Shown: in pieces, positions 23,517-30,993 of the stretch
Numbering within the stretch: position 1 is the first letter of the stretch
Layout of the letters: each line of letters begins with the position of its first letter
From: Phycicoccus jejuensis
GTDB taxonomy: Bacteria > Actinomycetota > Actinomycetes > Actinomycetales > Dermatophilaceae
Reading direction: 5' to 3'
Length of the DNA stretch: 64,000 nucleotides
Assembly (NCBI RefSeq): GCF_000720925.1
Contig: NZ_JOEE01000001.1
Span: 496,001-560,000 of the forward strand
Made by a program: the position numbers and the translations under genes
The notes under the pieces: generated by a model
Databases searched by the model: none
Seen by the model: the letters and a program-made list of their open reading frames with translations, nothing else
What the model was told of the DNA's origin: nothing

Positions 23517-23897
23517 CTACTTCGCGGACTGCGGGCGGGTGGCGGACTTCTTGAGGGCGGGGTCGAGGCGCACGACGGTGAGGACGCCCTTCATGTCGCC
23601 GAGACCGTCCTTGCCGCGGCGCTTCTCCTCGGCCTCCATGACGGCGAGGGTGCGGAAGCACCGGCGGAAGGTCACGACGTAGGCGTGCTGGTTGTCGGGG
23701 TTCTGGCACTCGGCCGCGACGCCGCCGCAGCAGGTGCAGCGCCCGGCTGCGTCCTCGGCGTCGACGAGGTCGAGGGCCAGGGCATAGGCCCGGTCGTGCT
23801 CGTCGAGGTCGTCCCACTGGGACATCGACAGGCCCATCGCGCGCGCCACCCGCGCCTCGGCTCGAGCCGCGGCGTCGTCGTGCAGGTGGCGCGTCAC
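23517..23897 (-). CDS. Tail assembly chaperone, second part (GpT-like)
   Basis: 126 residues from GTG 23897. It contains SQWDDLDEHDRAYALALDLV and a CTCCGG zinc-knuckle-like motif typical of the downstream chaperone ORF in actinophages. The reading frame stays open 150 bases upstream inside the first chaperone gene and lies in the -1 frame, so the product is probably made mainly as a frameshift fusion, while the GTGA overlap also allows direct initiation. It keeps tail-tube and tape-measure proteins soluble during assembly and is absent from virions. Confidence 0.72.
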   Translation of the reverse strand: MTRHLHDDAAARAEARVARAMGLSMSQWDDLDEHDRAYALALDLVDAEDAAGRCTCCGGVAAECQNPDNQHAYVVTFRRCFRTLAVMEAEEKRRGKDGLGDMKGVLTVVRLDPALKKSATRPQSAK

Positions 23898-24442
23898 CGA
23901 GGGAACGTGGTGGGGTTCCCCTCCCGCTGCAGGTCGAGCGCGGCCTCGAAGAACTCGCGCCACTGGCCGTCGGTCATCTCGTCGGCCCACTCGTCCCAGC
24001 GGTTCTCGACGGGCTCGCCGTCGAGGTCGGTGGTCGAGAGGATGCACGCCTGGATCAGCGCGTCGCCGAACGTGTCGACGTTGTAGCCGAGCTGCTGGTC
24101 GAGCGGGTCGTCATCGCGCGGCGGGTGCTCGAGCATGAGGCGGCGGTAGGTGCTGCGGCCCGAGCCGCCCTTGGCGCGCCGGGGCAGACCCTGCAGGGTG
24201 ACGCGGACGACGCCCGAGGCGATGGTCGCCTTGAGCGGCTCCATCTGCTCTCGCACGGCGGCGAGCTGGGCCTCGAGGTCCTCGGCCGGCTGCGACATCC
24301 GGCGGCGCGCCGGGGGCTCGTCCTCCTCGCCGCGGCGGGCGATCTTGAGGGTGAGCTCGCTCTCCTGCGCGGCCAGGCGCTTGACCTCGGCCTGCGCCTC
24401 GGGGTGGAAGGTGTGGAAGTGGTTCAGGACGGTGGTCCGCAT
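23894..24442 (-). CDS. Tail assembly chaperone, first part (GpG-like)
   Basis: 182 residues, helical and charged, located between the tail tube and tape measure genes. DEWADEMTDGQWREFFEAAL and LDLQREGNPT near the C-terminus precede the overlap with the second chaperone ORF. A G-rich run, GAG GGG AAC CCC, six codons before its stop is a candidate slip site for -1 frameshifting. The family's role is to chaperone the tape measure protein. Confidence 0.72.
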   Translation of the reverse strand: MRTTVLNHFHTFHPEAQAEVKRLAAQESELTLKIARRGEEDEPPARRRMSQPAEDLEAQLAAVREQMEPLKATIASGVVRVTLQGLPRRAKGGSGRSTYRRLMLEHPPRDDDPLDQQLGYNVDTFGDALIQACILSTTDLDGEPVENRWDEWADEMTDGQWREFFEAALDLQREGNPTTFPR

Positions 24443-24482
24443 GGTGCTCCCGGGCTGAGGGCTGAGGGCTGAGGGGCTGACA

Positions 24483-24519
24483 GGTGGGCGCGCGACTCAG
24501 CCCGGGCCGCGCGCCCACC
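24483..24519 (-). terminator. Hairpin after the major tail gene
   Basis: GGTGGGCGCGCG (24483-24494) pairs with CGCGCGCCCACC (24508-24519), six bases past the tail-tube stop codon. It would make partial termination and raise the relative amount of tail-tube mRNA. Just left of it, 24452-24480 carries four short direct copies of GGGCTGA. Confidence 0.8.
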
Positions 24520-24525
24520 CGCTCG

Positions 24526-25065
24526 TCAGGCGGCGGTCAGCGCGACGTCCGCCCACTCCTGCTCGACCGAGACGACCGAGGAGAACTTGAGGTCCTCGTC
24601 GCCGCTGGTCGGCTGGTTCTTGTAGCGCGACTGCACAGCGCCCTTGGCGAGGTCGATCTTCGTCGCCGTGGTCGGGGTGTCGCCCGAGAACCACCCGAAG
24701 GCCTGCGCGACGTAGACCTCGGCGCCCTTCGGCATCGCGTCGTAGGCCTTGTTGATCGCGGCGCCGTCGGCGGCCTGCTGGTCGTAGACGGCGCTCACCG
24801 TGACATCGACCGTCTCGCCGATGACGACGTTCTGGGCGACGGCCTGCGAGAGGCGCTGCCGGGTGCGGGTCTGCGGCGAGCGCGAGACCGACACGTCGCC
24901 GGCGTCGAGGTAGCCGTCGATCTGCACGACCGTGGGGTCGGTCAGGACCGAGAGGGGGATCGAGTAGGTGCCGTCCGTCGGGTCCTGGTCGACCAGCGCG
25001 GCGGGGATGATCCAGATAGGGGAGTGGCTGCCAGCGGTGACGCCCTCCATCACGGTGACGCTCAT
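24526..25065 (-). CDS. Major tail (tube) protein
   Basis: 179 residues, all-beta with one helix, in the gene position of the tail tube protein: after the connectors and before the chaperones. It shows typical tail-tube strands (PSVLTDPTVVQIDGYLDAGD-like) and VYVAQAFGWFSGDTPTTATK. A terminator-like hairpin follows its stop, as expected for a gene expressed more strongly than its neighbours. ATG 25065 overlaps the preceding gene by ATGA. Confidence 0.82.
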   Translation of the reverse strand: MSVTVMEGVTAGSHSPIWIIPAALVDQDPTDGTYSIPLSVLTDPTVVQIDGYLDAGDVSVSRSPQTRTRQRLSQAVAQNVVIGETVDVTVSAVYDQQAADGAAINKAYDAMPKGAEVYVAQAFGWFSGDTPTTATKIDLAKGAVQSRYKNQPTSGDEDLKFSSVVSVEQEWADVALTAA

Positions 25066-25403
25066 GCGTGCTCCTCAGCGGTGACGCCCGGGAGGGTCCC
25101 GGGCTGGTGGGTGGTGTCGGCCGTGGCCGTCTCGAGGGCCGCGACCTTCGCGGCCTTCGTGCTGGCGCCGGCGAGGTCGACGTCGTGGTCGACCGCGTAG
25201 GCGTCCAGCTGCTTGTGCGTCCAGTCGGTGACCGGGGCGCCGGCGGGGTAGTCCCGCCCGCCGAGGGTGAGCACCGCAGGCGCCACGCTCTCGACGCTCG
25301 GCGTGCCGACGACCTCCCATCCGGCCTGCCGGGCGGCGGCCGCAGAGACGACGGACTCGCCTCGCTCGGTGCGGACTCGGACGATGTCGTTCGGGTTCTG
25401 CAT
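25062..25403 (-). CDS. Small phage protein with a HeH/SAP-like C-terminus
   Basis: 113 residues. The C-terminal 40 (DWTHKQLDAYAVDHDVDLAG, then ASTKAAKVAALE) resemble the HeH/LEM-type helix-extended-helix that many phages carry on head or tail proteins. The N-terminal half is beta-rich with ERGESVVSAAAARQAGWEVV. It sits between the tail terminator and the tail tube. Function unknown. Confidence 0.55.
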   Translation of the reverse strand: MQNPNDIVRVRTERGESVVSAAAARQAGWEVVGTPSVESVAPAVLTLGGRDYPAGAPVTDWTHKQLDAYAVDHDVDLAGASTKAAKVAALETATADTTHQPGTLPGVTAEEHA

Positions 25404-25407
25404 GGGC

Positions 25408-25806
25408 TCAGCCCTTCCGGATGGCGGTGTACTCGAGGACGGCGGACACGCGCGTCGGGTCGCTGTTCGGCTCGGTGGCCGGCTCGAGGGCGACGGTCTG
25501 GCGCAGCGTGCTGCCCTTGCCCGGCAGTCGCAGCCCGGCGAGGATGCGGTCGACGTCGTCCGCGACGTCGAGCGCGGTCGCGACGTCGTGGCCGACGCAG
25601 TAGACGAGGACGCGAGCCTCGCCGCCGGAGCGGCCGCCGCTGGCCCGGGTGTACCGGCCGAGCGTGGGCACGGGCAGGAGGACCGCGGCCGGTGCGACCC
25701 AGCCGTCCTCGGTCCTCGGGAGGTTCTTGGCCGGGTGGTCGGCGACGTGCACGCCGCCGTCGGCGAGCGCCTTCTTGATGAGGGCGACGTCGGAGGAGGT
25801 GCTCAC
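25408..25806 (-). CDS. Tail terminator-like protein
   Basis: 132 residues with an alpha-beta layout like tail-terminator (gpU-type) proteins: DVALIKKALADGGVHVADHP, ARVLVYCVGHDVATALDVAD, and a late strand SAVLEYTAIRKG. The position, after the HK97 gp10-like gene and before the tail tube, is that of the ring which caps the finished tail. GTG 25806 overlaps the previous stop by four bases. Confidence 0.7.
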   Translation of the reverse strand: MSTSSDVALIKKALADGGVHVADHPAKNLPRTEDGWVAPAAVLLPVPTLGRYTRASGGRSGGEARVLVYCVGHDVATALDVADDVDRILAGLRLPGKGSTLRQTVALEPATEPNSDPTRVSAVLEYTAIRKG

Positions 25807-26141
25807 AGGTCCCTCGCGATTCCGTCTCGGAGGCGCTCAACCTCGAGGACGAGCTTCGGGCCCCACTCGCGCGCGGCCGGGCCGACGAAGGGGTTCGGTG
25901 CCATCTCGGAGGTCCCGTACTCCTGGAATCGCGAGTAGAACTCGGACGAGGTGACCTTGGCGACCGCGCCCTGGCGCTCGAGGCGCAGGCCGCCGCGCAG
26001 CTTGCCGCTGCGCACCGGGGCGTAGAGCTCGGCGTCGTGCAGCGCGCCGCGGCCGACCTCGTCGACGAGGCGCTCGGCCCGCTGCTCGACGGTCGAGGCG
26101 GCGCGACGCAGGCGGGCCGCGTAGGCGGTGAACTCGTTCAT
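25803..26141 (-). CDS. HK97 gp10-family head-tail protein
   Basis: 112 residues with the family motif ELYAPVRSGKLRGGLRLERQ, then FYSRFQEYGTSEMAPNPFVG and a helical C-terminus. HK97 gp10-like proteins act at the head-tail joint. Overlaps its neighbours by ATGA on both sides. Confidence 0.85.
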   Translation of the reverse strand: MNEFTAYAARLRRAASTVEQRAERLVDEVGRGALHDAELYAPVRSGKLRGGLRLERQGAVAKVTSSEFYSRFQEYGTSEMAPNPFVGPAAREWGPKLVLEVERLRDGIARDL

Positions 26142-26488
26142 CGCTGCCACCGACAGGCGACGAGCATCTCGACGGGGTGGGTCGCGTCGTCGAGCGCCGC
26201 GCGCGTCACCCAGAGGTAGGGGCGACCGGTGATCGCGACGCGGTCGTCGGGCTCGATGCCGGTCACGTCGTGGGCCAGCTGCAGGACGGGGGACTCGGGG
26301 GTGACGGCCTCGCCGGCGACGATGGTGCGCGAGGCGGCGCCCTCCTCGTCGAAGTGGCAGGCGACGCCGGTGTGCACGGCGGTCCAGCTCGTCCCGTCGT
26401 GCCGCTCGATGGTGCACGTCAGGGTGCGCAGGGAGGCGGCGTGCGCGCGCATCACGGGCAGCGCGGCGGTGATGGCCGCGCCGATCAC
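26138..26488 (-). CDS. Head closure (stopper-like) protein
   Basis: 116 residues, predominantly beta, with HFDEEGAASRTIVAGEAVTP and DVTGIEPDDRVAITGRPYLW, the pattern of the SPP1 gp16-like stopper family (a compact barrel that closes the connector). GTG 26488 overlaps the stop of the connector gene. Confidence 0.7.
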   Translation of the reverse strand: MIGAAITAALPVMRAHAASLRTLTCTIERHDGTSWTAVHTGVACHFDEEGAASRTIVAGEAVTPESPVLQLAHDVTGIEPDDRVAITGRPYLWVTRAALDDATHPVEMLVACRWQR

Positions 26489-26958
26489 GGCAGGGCCACC
26501 AGGCGGTAGCGGTCCATCGACGCGAGCTGCTCGGGTCCGACGGCGGACTCCCAGCGGACGGAGTGCGCGCCCTTCGTGACCTGCGAGACGCCGCCCCGGC
26601 CGGCCGCGCCGACGAGGGACTTCGCGATGGCGACGAGCTCGGCGGGGAAGGTCTCGAAGCCGTGCGTCATGGTGACCTCGACGCCGCGGAACTTCGTGGT
26701 CCAGCCGCCGCGGATCATGCCACTGGCCGACCACTCGGGGTCGCGCACGGTGGCGCCAGCGTTCTTCACGCTCGCGACCGCGACGACGCGCTGCGTCGGC
26801 AGGATGAGGATGCCGGCGCCGGGGCCGTCGAGGACGACGGTCTCCGTGTGCTCGGGTCCGACGTGCCACCCGCAGTAGCCCCGGATGGCGGCGATGGCTG
26901 CCGCCCACTCGGTCTCGTCGAGACCGGCCGGGACCGGGGCCACTGCGGGGTAGGGCAT
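26485..26958 (-). CDS. Head-tail connector (adaptor) protein
   Basis: 157 residues beginning MPYPAVAPVPAGLDETEWAA, with IRGYCGWHVGPEHTETVVLD and TMTHGFETFPAELVAIAKSL, as in HK97 gp6/SPP1 gp15-type adaptors whose helical ring binds beneath the portal. ATG 26958 is used; longer in-frame extension overlaps the upstream gene and lacks homology-like sequence. Confidence 0.75.
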   Translation of the reverse strand: MPYPAVAPVPAGLDETEWAAAIAAIRGYCGWHVGPEHTETVVLDGPGAGILILPTQRVVAVASVKNAGATVRDPEWSASGMIRGGWTTKFRGVEVTMTHGFETFPAELVAIAKSLVGAAGRGGVSQVTKGAHSVRWESAVGPEQLASMDRYRLVALP

Positions 26959-26963
26959 GGCGC

Positions 26964-27302
26964 TTACCGGCCCCGGCGGCGCGACGTCTTGGACGCCGGG
27001 CGCTCGTCGACGACGGGCTCCTCGACGACCGGCTCGCCGGTGGGCGTCTCGGTCTGCTCGACGACGGGCTCGGGCTCGACGACGGCCTCGGAGGTCACGG
27101 GCTCGCCCGGGGTCGGGGTGTCGTTCGGGGCCGGCGTCCCCTGCGGGTCGGGGAGCTCGTCGGGGATGGGCTCGCGGCGCGCGGGCCCGGCGTCGCGGTT
27201 CTCCTGGAACCACTGCTCGGCCGGCACGACCTCGGAGGCGTCGATGTGCTTCGGGAGGTTGTCGGCGTCGTACTGCACGCCCTGGTGGATGACGGGTCGC
27301 AT
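26964..27302 (-). CDS. Capsid-adjacent protein with acidic Pro/Val repeats
   Basis: 112 residues. The N-terminal 45 are folded-looking (MRPVIHQGVQYDADNLPKHI), the remainder is low complexity with PTPGEPV and repeated EPVVE units and ends in a basic KTSRRRGR. It lies directly after the capsid gene, where many actinophages carry a head decoration or scaffold-like protein. Function inferred from position only. Confidence 0.5.
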   Translation of the reverse strand: MRPVIHQGVQYDADNLPKHIDASEVVPAEQWFQENRDAGPARREPIPDELPDPQGTPAPNDTPTPGEPVTSEAVVEPEPVVEQTETPTGEPVVEEPVVDERPASKTSRRRGR

Positions 27303-27334
27303 GGATGCTCCTCGAGAGAGGTGGGAGAGGGGGT

Positions 27335-27371
27335 GGCCGGGCCCGACGTCGCGAGGACGGCGAGCCCGGCC
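27335..27371 (-). terminator. Hairpin after the major capsid gene
   Basis: GGCCGGGC (27335-27342) pairs with GCCCGGCC (27364-27371), nine bases past the capsid stop codon. Probably a partial terminator favouring capsid mRNA. Confidence 0.65.
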
Positions 27372-27379
27372 GGTGGCGG

Positions 27380-28540
27380 TCAGGCCGCGGTGAGGTCCGT
27401 CTTCACGAGCAGGGAGGCGTTGAAGACGTTCGCCTCGGCCTCGGTCTCGCCGAGGATCGTCAGGCTGTTGCGGATGAACTGGTCGTTCACCCACCCGGTC
27501 ATGACGTTGATGCCGCCCGAGACGTAGAGCTCGATCTGCTTCAGGTCTCCGGTGTAGGAGAAGCCCGAGGGGATCGCGGCCGAGACGACGAGCGGGGTCC
27601 GCCACGCCGACTGCAGCTGCTTCGGGCCCTCGCCGGCCGCGGTGAAGGCCGCGGCCATCGCCTCGAGGTCGAGGGTCTCGGCGTCGGCCGCCGACACGAG
27701 CGTGCCGATGGGGCCGCCGCCGAGCTGCGCCTGCGCGTACTGCGCCTTCGTGATCGCCTTGCGCATGGTCGTGCGCAGGTCGGTGTTGAAGGCCTGCACC
27801 TGGACGCCGGTGGCCGCCGCGAGCGCCGCCGCGACGCGGGCCTGCATCTTGGCGCGGATGCCGTTCACCAGGTAGGTGTCGATGCGGCTGCGCAGGGTCG
27901 GGTTGTGCCCGAGCGCCTGGTTCGTCACCGGGACGTGCTGGGCGATCGTCTTCAGGGTGAAGTCGACCGGGTCCCACACGAGGGTCGCCTCGGGCTTGAG
28001 CGCGCCCTCGGCGACGATCTCGGCGGCGTCGGTCCACGTCGAGGTGAACGTCTTCACCGCCTGCGGGCTGTCGTTGATGACGGTGATCGCGTCGAAGAGG
28101 TCGAAGACCGCGAGCTCGAGCGGCGCGACGCGGACAGCGGGGTTCGCGAGGCCCGGGTCCGTGACGAGCGCGTTCTGGATGTCGAGCCGGGCGGCGTCCA
28201 TCTGGACCCGCTGGTTCGACGGGATCTGCCCGTTGTAGGACGCGAGCATCCGCTTGTAGGCGGCGCTGTTGACGAACTGCTCGCCGAGCGAGCCCTTCGC
28301 CTTGCCCGGCTCGTCCGCGCCGGCGCTGGGAGCGTCGCCGAGGTCGGAGAGGTCCGCGAGGGCGGCGCGGTCGGCCGCGGCGCGCTCGTGCTGGGCCTTG
28401 AGGTCGGAGGCCTCGGCGACGAGCTCGTCGAACTTCGCGCGCTCGTCGTCGGTGAGGGGCCGGTCCTCGGTCTTGGCCTTGTTGTGCAGCTCGGTCGCGG
28501 CCTGCTTCGCAGCCGCGTACCGCTCCAGGATGGTCGCCAT
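27380..28540 (-). CDS. Major capsid protein, HK97 fold
   Basis: 386 residues. The N-terminal 105 are a coiled-coil delta (scaffold) domain (LTDDERAKFDELVAEASDLK) that the ClpP-like protease is expected to remove. The HK97 core follows with the E-loop and spine region (VNDQFIRNSLTILGETEAEA near the end, ALGHNPTLRSRIDTYLVNG in the P-domain). Positioned after the protease, as usual. About 415 copies would form a T=7 shell if this phage follows the common plan. Confidence 0.9.
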   Translation of the reverse strand: MATILERYAAAKQAATELHNKAKTEDRPLTDDERAKFDELVAEASDLKAQHERAAADRAALADLSDLGDAPSAGADEPGKAKGSLGEQFVNSAAYKRMLASYNGQIPSNQRVQMDAARLDIQNALVTDPGLANPAVRVAPLELAVFDLFDAITVINDSPQAVKTFTSTWTDAAEIVAEGALKPEATLVWDPVDFTLKTIAQHVPVTNQALGHNPTLRSRIDTYLVNGIRAKMQARVAAALAAATGVQVQAFNTDLRTTMRKAITKAQYAQAQLGGGPIGTLVSAADAETLDLEAMAAAFTAAGEGPKQLQSAWRTPLVVSAAIPSGFSYTGDLKQIELYVSGGINVMTGWVNDQFIRNSLTILGETEAEANVFNASLLVKTDLTAA

Positions 28541-28576
28541 GAGGGCGTCCTTTCTCGGGATGGGGTGGATGGCGGC

Positions 28577-29269
28577 TCAGAGGTCGAGCAGAGCCAGGGT
28601 GAGCGACGGGTCGAAGCGCGCGTGCGCCTGCCCGTCCTCCGCCGACGAGGGGGTGTCGGCGGGGGTCTTGGTGTCCTCGATGCGGTCGGCGAGACCTGCG
28701 TCGACGGCCTCCTGCGCGGAGTACCAGCGGTCCTCCTGCAGGCGGTCGAGCCACACGGCGGCGTCCTCGCCCGTCTTCGCCGCGTAGACCTCGGCGATGT
28801 CCAGGGTGAGGTTGTCGAGGAGGTCGGCGAGCGCGCGCAGGTCGGTCGCGTTGCCGACCCCCACGCCCCACGCGGCGTGCAGCATCATGCGGCTGCTCGG
28901 CATGACGACGGTCTCGTCGGCGGAGACCGCGAGGAAGGACGCGGCCGAGGCGGCGAGGCCCTCGACGACAGCGACGACGCGGGCGGAGTGCGACCGCAGC
29001 GCGTTCATCATCGTGACCGCCTCGAAGACCGAGCCGCCGTAGCTGTTGATCCGCAGCTCGATCGTGTCGACCTCGTCGCCGAGCGCGTCGAGCTCGGCGG
29101 TGAGCTCGGTCGCGGACAGGCCCCACGGCCCGCCCCAGTCGTCGACGTCCTGGTAGATGCGGATGGTCGCCTTCGACCCGGTGACCTTCACCGGGGGCAC
29201 GGCGTTGAGCGGCTGCATGTTGCGCAGGCGCTGGCGCTGGGTCGCGAGCAGCTGGGTGTCGTCGGGCAT
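28577..29269 (-). CDS. ClpP-type prohead maturation protease
   Basis: 230 residues of the ClpP/crotonase fold: oxyanion motif INSYGGSVFEA, the nucleophile in GLAASAASFLA (Ser about 108), His131 in MMLHAAWG and the Asp region EDRWYSAQEAVDAGLAD. It trims the capsid N-terminal domain. ATG 29269 overlaps the portal stop by one base (TAATG), implying coupled translation. Confidence 0.93.
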   Translation of the reverse strand: MPDDTQLLATQRQRLRNMQPLNAVPPVKVTGSKATIRIYQDVDDWGGPWGLSATELTAELDALGDEVDTIELRINSYGGSVFEAVTMMNALRSHSARVVAVVEGLAASAASFLAVSADETVVMPSSRMMLHAAWGVGVGNATDLRALADLLDNLTLDIAEVYAAKTGEDAAVWLDRLQEDRWYSAQEAVDAGLADRIEDTKTPADTPSSAEDGQAHARFDPSLTLALLDL

Positions 29270-30711
29270 TACGCTTCGCCTCCGAAGTCAGGGCCGGGCA
29301 GGGCGAGGTCTGCACCTGCGTCGTTGATGAGCTGTCGGGCCTCGGCGGTGGTGATGACCTTGTCGACGCCGAGGTAGACCTTCTGGACGACCTCGGCGGG
29401 GCTGGGGGTGCGGCCGGAGCCGGAGGCGCCGGAGCCACCCGACGCGCCGCCGCCGTTGGCCGGCTTGTCGGGGGATGAGTCGGTGGCGGACGCCTGCCCG
29501 CCCTCGAGGACGTTCAGCGGCACGATGAGCTCGTCGGTGCCCTCGATGTGGGGCAGGTTGAGCCGGCGGCGCGCCTCGGCGCGGGTCATGATCGGCCCGC
29601 CGGTGGTGGTCTGGAAGATGCGCGCCTGGTCCTCGAACGCGAGCCGGAGCTTGGCCGCGACATTGAACTCGACGAACATCTCGTCGGGGTCCGCGAGCTG
29701 CGGCACCAGGCGCATGTTGAAGGCCTGGTCGAGGCGCTCGAACCACGTCCCGAGGGTGTCGCTGTAGAGCATCTCCCGGTAGCCGGTGACGCTGTTGTAG
29801 GACGACTTCGCATCCTGGCCGACCATCTGTGGCGGGATGTGGAAGGCGTTGGCGACCTCGGCGATGGAGAGCTTGCGCGACTCGAGCTGCTCGCCGTTCT
29901 CGGGGGTGATCCCGGTCGCGAGCTCGTGGTACTCCATGCCGTCCTCGAGGATCGGCGTCCGGCCGGCGCGCACGCCGCCGGAGGCGTACCGCTGCCACCC
30001 GGCGGTGAACTTGTCCCGGGCGTCGGGGCTCCACCCGCCGGCCTCCTTCGGCCGGCCGATCCAGCCGGGCATCCGGCCGCCGTTCTGCCACAGGTCGCGC
30101 CGGTAGCTGGCCGCGAGCTCGGCCTCGGCGAGGATGCCGCGCAGCGACTCGATCGGCGAGGTGTTCTCGTCGGAGGGGTAGCCGTCGATCCACAGAGCGC
30201 GGTCGAGGGGGATCGAGAACGCGGTCCCGTCGCTGCGGAACGCGGTGATCGAGGTCGGCAGCTTCGTCGAGTCCCGCTCGAACTTCCACGTCGCCGGGGG
30301 CATCCGGACGATGCGCGCCCGGCCGTCCTCGCCGACGATGACCACGGCCGCGTAGCGGTCGCGCAGGCAGACATCGAGGACGAGCGTGTGCATGAGCTCG
30401 TAGGCCGTCAGCCGGGGCGGGTCGGGCATCCGCACGGCCCGGGCGAGGGGGTGGGTCGCGGGGAGCTTGTCGCGGTCGCCGTTCGCCTTGCGCCCGAAGG
30501 CGTGCATCGGGACCTGCGCGATGTTCTCGGCGAGGAAGGACGTCACCATCCGGAGGTGCGGCTGCTTGCGCCACAGCTCGTCGATGCTCTCGGTCTCGCT
30601 GGCCGCCTTGTAGGCGCGCTGGTCGACGGGGACGAGGGCGTCCGTCATCGAGTAGGTGCGGTCCGAGATGGTGACCGGCAGGCCGTCGACGTAGTACGTG
30701 ATGGTGCCCAC
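29269..30711 (-). CDS. Portal protein
   Basis: 480 residues of the phage portal (HK97 gp3-type) family. It shows the N-terminal clip and wing with MVTSFLAENIAQVPMHAFGR, the stem region, and LSIAEVANAFHIPPQMVGQD, a near-diagnostic portal segment, then YSDTLGTWFERLDQAFNMRL. The dodecameric ring forms the DNA channel at one vertex and docks the terminase. GTG 30711. Confidence 0.94.
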   Translation of the reverse strand: MGTITYYVDGLPVTISDRTYSMTDALVPVDQRAYKAASETESIDELWRKQPHLRMVTSFLAENIAQVPMHAFGRKANGDRDKLPATHPLARAVRMPDPPRLTAYELMHTLVLDVCLRDRYAAVVIVGEDGRARIVRMPPATWKFERDSTKLPTSITAFRSDGTAFSIPLDRALWIDGYPSDENTSPIESLRGILAEAELAASYRRDLWQNGGRMPGWIGRPKEAGGWSPDARDKFTAGWQRYASGGVRAGRTPILEDGMEYHELATGITPENGEQLESRKLSIAEVANAFHIPPQMVGQDAKSSYNSVTGYREMLYSDTLGTWFERLDQAFNMRLVPQLADPDEMFVEFNVAAKLRLAFEDQARIFQTTTGGPIMTRAEARRRLNLPHIEGTDELIVPLNVLEGGQASATDSSPDKPANGGGASGGSGASGSGRTPSPAEVVQKVYLGVDKVITTAEARQLINDAGADLALPGPDFGGEA

Positions 30712-30712
30712 G

Positions 30713-30979
30713 TCACATCACCTGCAGGAAGACGACGCGGGGACGCTCGAGGACGACGGTGCCGTCGATGCGCTGCTCGCCGCCGGGGATGCGCACGACG
30801 GCGTCGACGAGGACGAGCAGCGGGCCGCGCCGCGACATCACGACGCCCTCGAAGGATGAGCCGTCGTCGAGCTGGGCGAGTACGCGCTGCTTGACGACGG
30901 GCCGCCACGTCCACCAGCGGAGGGCGCCGAGCCCGGCGAGCACGAGGAGGACGAGCAGGACGCAGGCGGTCGGGAGCAC
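30713..30979 (-). CDS. Small membrane protein between terminase and portal
   Basis: 88 residues from GTG 30979, preceded by GGAGGG. One N-terminal transmembrane helix (VLLVLLVLAGLGALRWW), then a beta-rich domain (VLAQLDDGSSFEGVVMSRRG, then LVLVDAVVRIPGGEQRIDGT) that looks like an Sm/OB-type barrel. One base separates its stop from the portal start. Similar small genes at this spot occur in other actinophages; function unknown. Confidence 0.6.
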   Translation of the reverse strand: MLPTACVLLVLLVLAGLGALRWWTWRPVVKQRVLAQLDDGSSFEGVVMSRRGPLLVLVDAVVRIPGGEQRIDGTVVLERPRVVFLQVM

Positions 30980-30993
30980 GGCGGGCCCTCCTC

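Noticed and set aside
20417..23554. Rightward frame of more than 1,000 codons opposite the tape measure gene
   Set aside because: Composition is Arg/Asp/Gly/Val/Leu as expected for the complementary strand of a G+C-rich gene; the tape measure has clear family features.
24452..24480. Four direct GGGCTGA repeats
   Set aside because: Short and without spacers of CRISPR length; probably slippage next to the terminator. No CRISPR array was seen anywhere in the window.
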